DNA of 64,000 nt from positions 16,578,764 to 16,642,763 of the forward strand of contig NC_092583.1 in NCBI RefSeq assembly GCF_037975245.1. Reading direction: 5' to 3'. Numbering within the stretch: the stretch's first letter is position 1; each line of letters begins with the position of its first letter. Position numbers and translations under genes: made by a program. Origin of the DNA: Apostichopus japonicus. Taxonomy: Eukaryota; Echinodermata; Holothuroidea; Aspidochirotida; Stichopodidae. Positions 1 through 11,611 of this stretch are shown here, one piece after another. Under the pieces are notes generated by a model. The model was not told the origin of the DNA and searched no databases. It was given only the letters and a program-made list of their open reading frames with translations.

Positions 1-293
1 CACACATACATACAAGAATCCCACTGTGTTATCAGCATGCTGAAAACAAAATGACAACTTTAGGGTAAGAAAGTTCCATAAACTAATTTCAATTCAACAA
101 GAAATTATTCAAACTGTATGTTTGTTGGACGCTAACATTTAAATCCTAGCAAGATCTTTTTGGAAGGAAGTATGAAATGTTAGACGGACAGTGATTTAAA
201 TTCTAGTCGGATCTCTATGGAAGCTGTATGAATGTCTGAGGGTAGCCTCAAAAAGGAAATCAACATTTTCCTAACATTCCTCTGTGGTCTTAC

Positions 294-3200
294 CTGCATA
301 GTACTATAAGAATCCGTAAAAAGTCTGTCATCTTGGAGAAACCTTCTGTGGTCTGTGACATTTGGTCAAAGGTCTCTTCACATGTCTTCAGCTCTTGTAA
401 CAAAACTTCAAGAAGATTGCTAGGCAGATCATCTAGTCCTGGACCAACTGGGGATGGTTTGCTTGAAAATAAACATCATAAAGAAATTTATTAGTCATAT
501 CTATGCAGTTCAACAATCACATAACTTAGTGCATAAGTACTATATATCCATAGCAAGTGCAAATTTCTCATAGCTTCCAGCTGGTCTTATATTTGTCTAT
601 CTCTAACATTAACAGTAAGTTGATCGAACTTAGGATACTATTTGTGTTTAAGGATTGTAGAGATGATTTAAAGCAGCCCCTTGTCAATACCAATAGATAC
701 TGTATGGGTAACTGTTAGTGCCTTGTAATTAGCATCACACAAAGGATGTATAATATCTCACGGAAGTCTGTCACTAAAGGCATCAAATATCAGCAATAAT
801 ATACACAGATTTATTTTTTATTTACTAATAAATGTAGCAAATATAGCCTGTTCCTTGCATAAAGAACAAGGGAGTAACAAATACATAATATGAAAGGAAG
901 CAGGACACTTCGCCCAACAACCATTTCGCCCAACTGCCATTTCGCCCAACCTTACCATTTCGCCCAACCAGCCTGGTCATTTCGCCCAACCAGCCTGGTC
1001 ATTTCGCCCAACCAGCCTGGTCAATTCGCCCAACCAGCCTGGTCATTTCGCCCAACCAGTCTGGTCATTTCGCCCAACCTTGATTAAATATGATATTTCA
1101 AAAGGAAACGTTCGGGAATTCCGAATATTAAGGAAACTTGAGGATTGATCAATGTGTTAGGGGTTAGGTTTGATAGTAAACGTTCGAATAATAAGGAATA
1201 TTAAGGAAACTTGAAGTCCTTTACTTTGTATAACTTTAGTAAGGAAACGTTCGGTTAATTTCAACGTTACAGGATACGAACCGAATATTAAGGAATCTTG
1301 AGGATGGATCAGTGTTTTAGGGGTTAGGTTTGATACAGTAAACGTTCGGGAATTGTTAACGTTACGGGATACGAACCGAGTATTGAGGAAACTTGAAGCC
1401 GTGGTTAAATTGATTACATATGTGATTACATATGTGGTTACATTGATAAAGTGGTTACATTGATTAAATATAGTAATTCAATATTACGGACGGGTTTTAT
1501 ATATTTTTTTTTCAATTTATCTATTTTTTTTTAGTTACCTAACCTTAGTAACCTAACCCAAAATAAATCAAATTGAAATAGTGGAATAGAAAAAGTAATA
1601 TTATTCTGACTGAATATTAGTAAAAATAAGGTTGGGCGAAATGACCAACACGGTTGGGCGAAATGACCATGCTGGTTGGGCGAAATGACCAACACGGTTG
1701 GGCGAAATGAACATGCTGGTTGGGCGAAATGACCAGGCTGGTTGGGCGAAATGACCAGGCTGGTTGGGCGAAATGGCAGTTGGGCGAAATGGTTGTTGGG
1801 CGAAGTGACTAGAAAGCATATGAAACATCACTTGTGCAGTACATTAAAAGCAATCTTCTTGAATCTCACACATAAATTATAAACATGTTCTGTGAAACTA
1901 TCAAGAGATGGATAGATCTGTCCTGAAGGCACACTAAAGTTGACTCTCTTGATTCATCACGTCCTACGTTATTATATAAAAGAAATCAAAAGAAGTCCTT
2001 TAAGGTTAATACCTGTGTGGCAGTAAACATTTCACTGCAAATCACACTAACATTTCCAGCTTCTTCAAGAAGGTGTTTAACTGAATTCCTGAGTTTCTTG
2101 GACTATTATCATTGAACAGTATCCTAGTATTGACATTACACAGCTGTACAAACATCTAAACCATGAACCAACAGGTCCTACTATGAAAGAAAGTAGTGAA
2201 CTTACCCATTTTTAACATGGTGGCAGTCCACATCAACCAATCCACCATACTTATGTAGAAAACAGCTTATGAAATCCTTCAAGTGTGATGGGTCATTCTG
2301 AAGAAATACAATGCAAAGGCAGGGTACTATTATTTTTTATCCTAAGACAGCTGTAAGAGTTATTTCAACTGCATTTGAATGAAAAATGATTCACAGTTAT
2401 GTTGAACAGAGTGTAATTTTGGACATCTTTTAACAAAATGGAATCATTTTTCTGTTTCAAAAACGTGTAGTAACTTTCGGGGTGGCAAAAATGGAGGGAG
2501 GAATTAGTGGGCGTGGCCTAGTAGATACTGTTACTCTTGTCCTTGATACACTTTAAATCCCATAATGTCTATCTGTGGTTCCCATATTTTATCTGATGGA
2601 AGAAAGGATGTCAAGTTGTTGGATCTGAGGAGAGGTAGCCAGATGGTTAAATCACTGTCAAGAATGTTTTTAGTACAACTATTGAAGCTACCCAAAAATC
2701 CGGATATTTTTTCAAAATTATATATACATGCACCCAAGGACTCTGAACATAAAAGAGGAAATCTGGACATATGGTAACCCTACTTTCATTTGTGTGAACA
2801 TATTCAAAGTATAATTACCGTTTACTTTGATATTTACAAAAGAATTATGACAGACTAGAATATATTTAACAGACAATCCAACATAATAAGTAAGTAATAT
2901 TTATATAGCGCATAATCAGCAAAGCTGCTCAAAGTGCTTTACAAAACAAATAGCCAAAAAAAAACCTAAATATTAAATATATTGAACCAATAAGGCATAA
3001 AATGTAAAAGCCTAATGCAACAATATGAAAAACACCTGTACTAAACGGTAGTGTGTCAGGGGCATTGGTTGGGTACAGGTTTTTTTTGAAAAACACAATT
3101 GCAAGACCATCCAGCAGAGTCCATGTGAGAAAAACCCAAAGGTATTTTGTAACATTTATGTTTATTCTTAAAAACATGTAAATCACTTCTTACTCCTTTT

Positions 3201-4065
3201 AGCAAATGACTTAATATTTCTTCATATTGCTTCAGAGGTGAACTGGCCATGAACCTGGAGGGCCAATATTGGTTTTGCATGTATTATTGACATCTTCAAT
3301 GTAACTCTTTAAACTATTCATAATAAAATGCATTGTTGACTGCACTTCTTGCTATGACAAAATATTTTCTTTGGCCTTCAAATGCTACCCCTAGACTTCA
3401 TGCACCAACTACATGATGGTCTTATATGTGAAAAACTTTGAATTAGCAAATTTCTAGTTTGGGTATTTTAAGACTAGAGCTTGGGATTTTCAATCAAAAT
3501 TTCAGGAACTGTTACCAGGATAATCTGTTTTGTTTCATCCCAAGGACATGTAATATTTCTTTAATGACACTTTGACCGCAAAAGTGATTATAATTGACTG
3601 TAGTTACAGCTCTGTGGAATTCAAATTGCTACTGTCACTGGTTCCTGTACCATGTCCTAAACTACAGAAACACCATTGTGAGCAACCTTAAACTTAAAGA
3701 TAAGATGGAAAACTTGGATGTTCAGAATAACCCATTAATTACGTCATATTTGGCCACTATAATGCATGCTAAAGTAAGATATAGTCACAATGCTTATTGA
3801 CAAAATTGATGATATGTTACAAGTCGAGCATTATTATATTTAGCATACTGTACAAGTTATACGCAAGCTACAGTGCAGTATCCTATATACAGCGTACAGT
3901 ACAGACAAATGTGCGGTAGGCGTAATATATTGGTGTTTCTAAAAATAGCACAAACTGAAAACAAACTGAACTTAGGCTAGGCCTAATCTACGTCTAAAGT
4001 AAAACATGGCTTACCGTTGCAGCGTAAAGCGCTAACGAATCTCGAATATCGTCTTCTTCATTCAT
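294..4065 (-). CDS. 5' part of an unrecognised gene, three coding exons, continues off the left edge
   Basis: Three exons join in phase on the minus strand: 4065-4015 (ATG, 17 codons, starts MNEEDDIRDSLALYAAT), 2297-2206 and 461-294. Each has a consensus donor (GTAAG) and an AG acceptor, and the joined frame stays open for about 103 residues with no stop. The product begins acidic, then has an amphipathic helical stretch (DPSHLKDFISCFLHKYGG), a Pro/Gly linker, and a Leu/Glu-rich helical segment ending FLRILIVLC. This looks like the start of a helical-repeat or coiled-coil protein, but I do not recognise the family. The last visible exon ends in phase 2 at a good donor, so the gene continues to the left of the window. 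Its start lies about 1.5 kb from JMJD4 in divergent orientation, so the two may share a promoter region. Exon joins are well supported; identity is unknown. Confidence 0.6.
906..1807. mobile_element. Foldback-type transposon with minisatellite inverted repeats
   Basis: The left arm (906-1080) is a tandem array of a unit of about 22 bp containing TTTCGCCCAACCAGCCTGG. The right arm (about 1631-1807) is the same array inverted (GGTTGGGCGAAATGACCAG). The outermost 46 bp are exact inverted repeats starting CACTTCGCCCAACAACC. The 550-bp core has its own internal repeats (AAGGAAACGTTCGG and GGATACGAACCGA recur) and no credible ORF. This architecture, inverted repeats built from short tandem units, is that of foldback elements such as Drosophila FB/Galileo and sea urchin TU elements. 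I could not find an unambiguous target-site duplication. Short ORFs across the arms are translations of the repeat, not genes. It lies in intron 2 of the minus-strand gene. Confidence 0.85.
2886..2946 (-). mobile_element. L2-type LINE/SINE 3' tail
   Basis: Read on the minus strand, this stretch has the pattern GTAAAGCACTTTGAGC, then GCGCTATATAAAT, then a short ATTACTTACTT tail. That pair of motifs is the conserved 3' end shared by L2-clade LINEs and the SINEs that use them in fish and marine invertebrates. Only the tail is recognisable; the sequence above it (about 2950-3300) shows no coding capacity that I can assign. Confidence 0.6.
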
Positions 4066-5557
4066 GGCTGATATTTAACATCATTTCTCATACACTCGGT
4101 TTAGCTTAACCTCGCAGTTTAAGCTTCGACAGGTTGTTTCCTGAATAGATCTCAACCCGTACCATGTACTATGTACCCTTTCAGCTGGCGAGGGTTTCAT
4201 ATGTCACTTGCTAGGATTACGTTATTATGCCCATATGTGACACAGATTCTTAATAGGCGCGCATGTAAACATCACTAGAAATAACCATAGTAGAGTTTAA
4301 GCTTCAAAATTAAAATCGACCTTTCTGTCGCTTTTTATAAGAGTTTAAATTCAAACAAGAGAAACATCATATAATTTATTATTTTTATCAAATAAATCAT
4401 TGCATATTTATTGTTGAGGAATCTTTTGAGATTTTTTTGGAATAGAACGAATCCTGTTTCGTTTTGATAGTGCTTTGCGGGGTAACACATTTACGTCTTA
4501 CATAAGCTATCTAGAATAGCTTCGATTATTAGAGAAAAACTATTAGCTTCGACAGCCGTGATTTTGCCAATGGGTGTGCATTTATCATCATACATTCGCT
4601 TAAACAAACGGCGATAATTCATAGATACGTTTCTCGATCTTCGACGATATGTAACACGATCGAGCTGACTGTTCCTGGAAGAAACCATAGTATAAGACGC
4701 AGTTAGATAAATTTCTCCACGCTGTCTCAGATTTGACGACCAAATTGACATGTAAATAAACATTTCGCAAAATTGTGCATGCCTGGTACTAGATGACATG
4801 TTCTCGTCTATTGCTGACCTTCAGTTGATCCGTGTAGTAACTGTACACTGTTTGATTGGAATAACATGAACTAATCCGACTATATGGTACTTCGAATTCG
4901 TAACAACGACTAAGTTCATTGCAAGGAACTAACATAGATTGAGGCCTGGATATTGATCTTGGCCGGAGGCTTTTTTCTCTATCATATCTCCATAGAAATT
5001 GAAGTAGTTCAATTTCTATGCATATCTCACAACTAGGCACGTACAGGTATGTAGCCTAACTAGTAAGAGTTATAGCTGTTTCCTCAATTAACAGTTAAGT
5101 TAAGCTAAATTAGCCCATCACCAAACTAAGGACGTAGCCTAATGAAGTGCAGATCATGCACTTGAAGCCAAATGCAGGGCCAAATCTCGTAAAATATGTG
5201 GACTAAGACCTATGCAACGTAAGGCAGCTAGGCATACCTTTTAATGTTGGTCTAAACAAGTTTTGATTGTCTGAACAGATCAATTCTCACTTCAGCATTA
5301 CAATTAATGCAAAGTTTACAGAAAGTGACTTGTCACCATCCAAATGTGATGCAAACTAATATTTTATTAGCATATTTTTCCATTTTAGTACATTACATAC
5401 CAAAGTGAAATCTTCAAAGAATGTAAAGACAACCCTCAGTGGTACAGGTTTGTTATGTATACACACATGAATGGGATTTCAGTAGGCATCATCTACCATT
5501 GCACTTCCAATTTATAGCTATTTTTTGGTTGACAAATGTTTCCTTTTCTTTCCTTAG
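4066..5557. promoter_or_regulatory. Divergent promoter interval between the left gene and JMJD4
   Basis: This interval separates the ATG of the minus-strand gene (4065) from the splice acceptor that opens the JMJD4 coding exon (TTCCTTAG at about 5550-5557). The part from about 4490 to 5050 is richer in CpG than the surroundings (GATCTTCGACGATATG, CACGATCGAG). A donor-like CACGTACAG|GTATGT at 5046/5047 could end a non-coding JMJD4 first exon. No TATA box is evident. The bidirectional role is inferred from gene orientation only. Confidence 0.4.
4491..5040 (-). other. Two overlapping minus-strand ORFs in the CpG-rich interval, status uncertain
   Basis: An 83-codon frame (5040-4789) and a 102-codon frame (4799-4491) overlap by about 11 bp around 4790-4799. 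Both are polar, Arg/Ser/Tyr-rich and resemble no family that I know. They lie in a locally CpG-enriched stretch upstream of JMJD4. They may be chance open frames in an unmethylated promoter region, an antisense transcript, or one small gene broken by a frameshift. No splice or polyadenylation evidence supports coding use. Confidence 0.15.
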
Positions 5558-5563
5558 ACAATA

Positions 5564-5578
5564 ATGCTTACAATTTGA
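5564..5578 (+). promoter_or_regulatory. Four-codon upstream ORF in the JMJD4 leader
   Basis: After the acceptor at 5557, the leader contains ATG-CTT-ACA-ATT-TGA. The TGA at 5576-5578 lies in frame with the JMJD4 ATG at 5582, so it both closes the upstream ORF and fixes 5582 as the first usable in-frame start. The close spacing could limit initiation at the main start. Confidence 0.5.
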
Positions 5579-5581
5579 GTA

Positions 5582-8500
5582 ATGAATTCTGCCAATCCAT
5601 TGGCAGTCCTGACGAAAGAGATAGCTTTGTCAAGTGAAAATAGCTCTTCAACTGAGAAGTTCCCCACTGATGGTACCGCATATGAAGGCATTGACAGAAT
5701 CTCTCGGCCAATCAGCTACGAGGACTTTTTTGAAAAGTACCTGCTGCAGAATAAACCTTGTATTTTTGGATCTTTCTTCACTGACAGTTGGCCCAGCAGA
5801 AAAGATTGGGTAGAAGATGATGGGTGCCATCCTGATTTTGAGTTCCTTAAAAGTCATTTTGGTAAGTGGAACTCTGTGTGTGAGTGGTAGAGATAATTAA
5901 TCTATATTTAATAGCTGATTTTGATCTTATTCTCTAGAAGGGATGGCAGCATGAAATCTGTCAATTGCTAATTATAATGCCCCACATGAAGTTTTGATAA
6001 TTTGGATCACATTGAATTGTTAGTATTTGATATATTTTATCTGCTGCCCTCACTTTTTGTCTGCAGTTACATGACTACATGTGAAGAAAACATTAAAAAT
6101 TAAATAAATCAGTGAGTTAGAGGTTATACAATTGTTTATTGTTCAAGCATGTTTGCATAAATTGTTTTTGTCAGGGGATGTGACTGTTCCTGTAGCAAAT
6201 TGTGAGAAGGTGCAGTACGATGCACAACCGAAAGAAGATATGACATTGAGGGACTATTTGGACTACTGGCAGAAACACATTAAACAGAATTATGAATCGG
6301 AGAAAGGATGTCTCTACATGAAGGACATGCACTTCACAAGGTATACAATCTACCTCATAAATCTATCAAAAAATTGGTGAAGGCAGTTTCACAACCCCAA
6401 GGCTTATACCCTGCCAGATTAATAACATTTTTAAAGAAAAGTCACCCCACGATAAAGCCTGGTCACGAAAAACCAAACTTCTTCATCCACTCTCAACCCC
6501 AGTCAACCTTACATGGAGACTGTAACTGTTTGATCATGATAATGTCAGGTCAAGTGGGTTCCTTGCAAGGGGATATATACTATGTACACCTGATCCTGGG
6601 TTGATGAACAATCTACAGTGTACCAGTGTACCAAGTTCGACCATATGAAGTCAGAAAATGAGTGGATTGTTTCAGGATGATACATCCAACTTAAAGGTTA
6701 CTTTAGTTGGCCACAGCTTGAGCTCACAACCTCATAGGTATTATCATGTTTTATCGCACTGCCTTTATCATATCGAACATAGCATAATTGGATTCTAGTC
6801 TTTGTAATCAGATGATGCATTGTAATAGTGAAAGATAATACAAAAATAGAAAAAGTAGTGACATGGTACTGCAAGCTGCCATTAATCTTAACTCAAATAT
6901 CCTAAGCTGTGTGGACCATGCAGGTGTGTAATTAACAATTATAACTTGAATTGCTGCACAAAATTGCTCAAATTCATACATAACATACAGAATAATGTTA
7001 AGGTATTTTATGATAAATGATAATGGTAAGGTTTATAATTATTAAAATGTTTGCACTAAATTAATTCTCTTTGTAGGTCAAATGTCTTCAGTAAGAAATG
7101 CAAATAATGTTTGTACTTTTCTTATTCACCTTTGGCAGAGATTGTTCATTTTACAATGCATACACAACCCTGGTTTATTTCTCATCTGATTGGCTGAATG
7201 AATTCTGGGATGCTCGTGCAGACTGCGATCAAGACGACTATCGGTTTGTTTACATGGGACCAAAAGGATCCTGGTAATAATAAACATTGTTTTATGTTTA
7301 ACATATTTGAACAAGTTTTGCATATAAATTAGCTGATAATCATAGGTCAAAGGTCAGAGCAATAGTGGTGTAGGCTCTTCAAGGATTTCAGAATGAGGGC
7401 ATTCTTCGACAGTATATTTAAACTCTAAATTCATTGAAAATATTATTTAAGCTGCAATTTCATTACCTTTTTTCTTTTTTGGGGAGCAAGAATGAGCCTT
7501 ACAAAGATGTTATCATTATTCTATTATTATTATTATTATTATTATGATTATGATTATTATTATTATTATGATTATACTAAGGAGGACTCAAGCCTTGAAG
7601 CTAAACAGGAAATGTGTAATATAACATACCATTTCTGATATACAAAACTCATTTCCTGGTTTGTTGTCTGCGGTCAATTGGGTAGGATAACAATATATGT
7701 GTGGGTGAGAAATTGCAGATACCTTTTTGGACATTCTTTAATGGAAGTTAAATCTTTTCTTGTAATCATTGTTACCATCCATCATAAATTTAATAGCAGT
7801 GCACTCATAATTTACCAAACACCCATATGGTTAAAAGTGGTTTTCTAAAAGTAATACTAATACCATAAATAGTACTTCTCAAATACAAGAAGTGGTAGCC
7901 CCTTTTTCCTTCCTCTCCATTTCGTATGCCTATCCTCTTCTTCCCCTCTCCTTAACCTTAACACCATGTGCCCTGGTTGTATCAGTTGCTGTTAAAGTAA
8001 ACCTTGGACTAGTTGATTATGCTAGGAACCAAAATGGCAATCCCTATAGCTAATTAACATAAATTTGGTGAAATCAAACTTGAAAAATGGGAAATGGAAA
8101 TTATGTTATTGGAGCTCTCACATATTTTTGGGGTCATGTTTCTCTTCTTCACCAGGACACCATTCCATGCTGATGTATTTAGGTCCTTCAGCTGGTCAGC
8201 AAATGTCTGCGGCAAGAAAAGATGGATTCTTGTTCCAGCCGGACAGGAGAAACATCTACAAGATCATCTAGGTAATTTACCCTATGATGTCACTTCCTGT
8301 GGTATCACTGACAATCGCAAAGGTGGTTTTAGTCAAGGAAAGTCCTACACCCCTATGGAAGTGGTGCAGTCTGTCGGTGAGGTCATATTTGTTCCATCTG
8401 GCTGGCACCACCAGGTGTTTAACATGGTAAGAACAATGACCTGGATTTAACCCATACACCTACTACAGATAGGATTACCCCCCCCCCCCCTCAATCACCC

Positions 8501-10284
8501 ATCTTTAATTTGTGGCAGTCTGATGAAAGGTCTTTTGTGGTTACTTGCATAGTGGTACAGTATGTAGATTTCAGTTGTAAGTTGACACTTCTTTGTTGGT
8601 ATTGATAACACTTTTTAAATAGTCACAAATTATTTGATATGTCATATTGTTTACCTAATTAGATAAGGACATAAACAATTTCAAGTTTATATTTTGTTTG
8701 TGTATTTTATTGTTCCTTTGTCCAGCACTATATCCTTCTCATGCCAGTGAGTATGTCATATTAATACTTCTTTGATACTCTCTGGGTTTTCTAAAGAGTT
8801 ACCGTCTGTTTTCTTTTCTTTCTTCATAGGAAGATACAATTTCCATCAACCATAACTGGTTCAACGGCACCAGCATTTCTCGATCTTTTGTGTTCCTGCA
8901 GAGCGAACTCAACAAAGTTCAGAAGTCTATTGATGATTGCAGAGACATGGATGGCTGGGAAAAACAATGCCAGGTTTGTTGAAGATATTGTATTGTAATT
9001 TCTTGAAATGGTTTTGCAATCCAAATCATAACAGTGAATTCAGTGTGGTAATGTTACTCGTTTTGTCTGTTATCTGGTGCAAGATGTATGAAGTTTATTT
9101 CATTAGACAATGCATTGAATTGCAACTTTATAATCTGATATTTATGTTGTGGAGGAAACATGATAACAGTTAGAGGGCCTGACATTTTGATGCTGGTAGG
9201 ATCATTTTCAAAGGCAAATCACAGTTTGCATTTGAAAAAGACACCAGGATCGAAACATCAAGCCCTCTAACTTTTTGGCGTTTTGCTGTAGATGAGCAGT
9301 TTGGTAACAGTATTTTCTTTCTACTTGTGTTGGAATGGAAATGAAAATTGAAGCAAAATATGGGAAAAAAATTATCTGACACTAATGACCTCTCAAGTCT
9401 TTATTCTTCTCTCTTGGTTCTAAGTTGGTTACTGTTCCGAAGTAAGCATTTCATAATAACGTTGTTAGCCTACAGCCGTAGAACCATGCATGCAGAGTGA
9501 CAAAGAATCAAGCCTTGTTGCAATTCAGGGATCCAAAGAAAAAAAAGGATTTATTTGAAAACAAAGAATTATTCTTACATACATACATTCTTATTTTCAT
9601 ATGACTTTGTCAATATTATCCATTTTATAATTTTACTGTTATCCTATTTTGCTTATTCAGCTCATTTTGAATGCATCGTCAGGGATGGATTATCAAGAAT
9701 TCTTTCAGCTTTTGGTCAGTGTTTCAAGGAGGAGGTTACAGGTCATCAGAGACGGCCTTGATGAAGTAATCAACTTACCAACTTCTGCTGCTTGTGTGCC
9801 ATGTCAAACAGACACTGGTGTAGATAGGGTTCGTGAGGCGGTGTCATGTGATCTGTCAGGTGACAAAAACTCATGTGAAGATGCTGATAAAAGGTTTACA
9901 TGTACAGCAGGAAATCACCAAAGTAACCCTGATGTTGAATGGAATGCCTTTGTTGAGACGCATAATGATGAAGGTACGAATACTCATGAACACATATCGC
10001 ATGACATTATTTCAGCTAAATTGCTGTGTGAGGACACAGAATTAAAGAGCAAAATTAAACATTTTGCAGAGACGGATGTTAGACATCGGGGACAATCTCT
10101 AACGTTCTGGCATGCAGTCTATGATCTTAGACAGGTCAAGAGCGTCTTGGAAGATCTTATTAAAGATCCAAATATTAACATGTTGGAAGTCAAATATCAA
10201 GATTTAGAGCCAATTAACTTAATAGACAAAATAACTAAAATGATATCTAAGTTAATTTCTATAAACTTGCCTGAGTTAGTTTAA
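5582..10284 (+). CDS. JMJD4: JMJD4, 2-oxoglutarate- and Fe(II)-dependent JmjC lysyl hydroxylase
   Basis: Six exons, all phase-consistent: 5582-5861, 6175-6340, 7139-7273, 8156-8426, 8830-8973, 9661-10284, giving 539 residues. Human JMJD4 hydroxylates a lysine of the release factor eRF1 and promotes translation termination. Family-specific blocks are present: VPVANC, CLYMKD, YFSSDWLNEFWD, DDYRFVYMGPKGSW, NLPYDVTS, FVPSGWHHQV and ISINHNW. The iron triad is H198 and D200 (in WTPFHADVF) with H279. The JmjC fold spans roughly residues 40-330. The start is fixed by an in-frame TGA two codons upstream. The last exon is longer than usual: after GMDYQEFFQLL it carries a low-complexity acidic insertion of roughly 80-90 residues before the conserved C-terminal helices (FWHAVYDLRQV). 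Human JMJD4 is shorter by several tens of residues. Identification is secure; the insertion is continuous with the exon. Confidence 0.95.
7516..7575. repeat. (TTA)n microsatellite in JMJD4 intron 3
   Basis: An interrupted ATT/TTA trinucleotide run of about 60 bp with GATTATTAT variants. It is an ordinary simple repeat with no adjoining coding feature. Confidence 0.9.
9169..9271. repeat. 103-bp near-palindrome (foldback hairpin) in JMJD4 intron 5
   Basis: The two halves are almost perfect reverse complements: GTTAGAGGGCCTGACATTTT at the left against CCCTCTAAC at the right, continuing through CTGGT and TTTTCAAA...GCAAA to a small loop near 9220. The predicted stem is about 48 bp with scattered mismatches. 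It could be a tiny foldback MITE or a small-RNA hairpin precursor transcribed with JMJD4. No clear target-site duplication was seen. Confidence 0.7.
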
Positions 10285-10357
10285 GAATTTTTATATCACT
10301 TTGATCTTTTTCATTATCTTTATACATATGAAGATGTTTGTAATGGTTGGTACCTGG

Positions 10358-10363
10358 AATAAA
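10358..10363 (+). terminator. JMJD4 polyadenylation signal
   Basis: A canonical AATAAA lies about 74 bp after the TAA stop of JMJD4. No other AATAAA lies between, so it is the best candidate for the 3' end. Confidence 0.6.
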
Positions 10364-10384
10364 TGGGATGGAAACAGACTCTGA

Positions 10385-11520
10385 TATTGTTGTCAAGAAC
10401 ATATTAATTCACTTGTATCGTCAAGCAAGGGTGTAAACAACTACTATTTATACAATCCATACATGTCTAATTCTTATCTCTTGCCACATATATAGTTGCT
10501 TTGTACATTGTGTTCCTCTTGTTTTGTAGTTGATTCTTGATTTCCTGTGTTTATGTTTTGGTTTTATTGTGGGAAGCGATGGAGCAAAATAGATGATTAT
10601 TGTCTTGGCATAAATGAAGTTATTGTAGCTATTTCCATTTATTATAAAGTGTTTCAAACACTAGGGTACTTTCCATCATTTGCACTAACTTTACATTCAA
10701 CTGAGTAATACATATCTCCATAGCAACACCACAAAGTACTTGTTTTCAACTATACAAGTGCAATCCAATTTACAACATTTATTGAGTCTGGTCACTAAAC
10801 CTAGAAGAATGAATGTTAGAAAACAGTTTCTTACCACCAACATCAGTATAATAATAATATATAAAGCATTAAATATACCAAATTGTTGTTTATAGTGAAA
10901 TATGATACACATTATATTAAGCTAATGGGTGGATGATCAATATAGTTGACAAAAGAATGTCCATTAGTGTTGTGTACAATTTGACTACTTTATCAATTGA
11001 TATAAGTTAACCTTAACAAAAGCTTTGATAAATAAAAGTAATCAATAATATTCAAGGTTCTAATGATGTCTTGATTTATCTACGTAAGTTTGCCATTTGG
11101 AAATTATAGAGGATGCAATGGATAGGCCACTAAGTTACAGTATAGAGAGAGAGAGATACAAAGAGAAAGGGACTAATTCTAGTATGAAGCACTTGCAAAT
11201 AGCACATGTTAAATTCCTCTCAATTCAAATAATTTCTTGCTGATATGGCCGACTTTGTTGACCATTGCTCTTCACATCCTTGTTGACAATTGACAATTCA
11301 TAATCCTGGACATTAAATATGAATCTAAGAGACTGACTTCGGTCAGCTTGCAGCTTTGATAAGCCAATGAGACCTATTCGCGAGTTCCTGCTTGCAGGAG
11401 GATCTAAAATACAATACATGCATAAATGATTTTGATAAGGGTTTGGTCTCATTTACCGATTGACATAAGGAACGGTCAAAGTTGGAGGCCCAATACCCAC
11501 TCACTCTTTACTAATCCATT
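10385..11520. other. Intergenic stretch between JMJD4 and the lectin gene
   Basis: AT-rich sequence between two convergent 3' ends. It holds a short GA run near 11143-11156 and nothing that I can support as a gene, apart from the candidate alternative lectin exon at 11225-11406. Confidence 0.6.
11225..11406 (-). other. Candidate alternative terminal exon for the lectin gene
   Basis: A TTTTAG acceptor precedes a frame that opens in phase 1 (DPPASRNSRIGLIGLSKLQ) and ends in a stop at 11225. Lectin exon 2 also ends in phase 1, so it could be spliced here instead of to the PAN-like exon. The encoded 60-odd residues are polar and match no domain that I know. It may be a chance frame. Confidence 0.2.
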
Positions 11521-11524
11521 GTTT

Positions 11525-11530
11525 TTTATT
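11525..11530 (-). terminator. Lectin gene polyadenylation signal
   Basis: TTTATT on the plus strand, which is AATAAA on the minus strand, about 80 bp beyond the stop codon of the lectin-PAN gene. Confidence 0.5.
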
Positions 11531-11611
11531 ATAGATAAATTAATTACAAAAGGTCACAAAATGTTAGCTATTCCTTAGAACAATCACATATGTATCAATC
11601 GTGTAATACTC

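Noticed and set aside
890-1087. 65-codon plus-strand ORF (His/Phe/Ala/Gln/Pro repeats)
   Set aside because: It is a translation of the foldback element's tandem repeat; the mirror ORF at 1601-1831 is the same on the other arm.
6308-6604. 98-codon plus-strand ORF
   Set aside because: It overlaps the end of JMJD4 exon 2 in another frame and runs into the intron.
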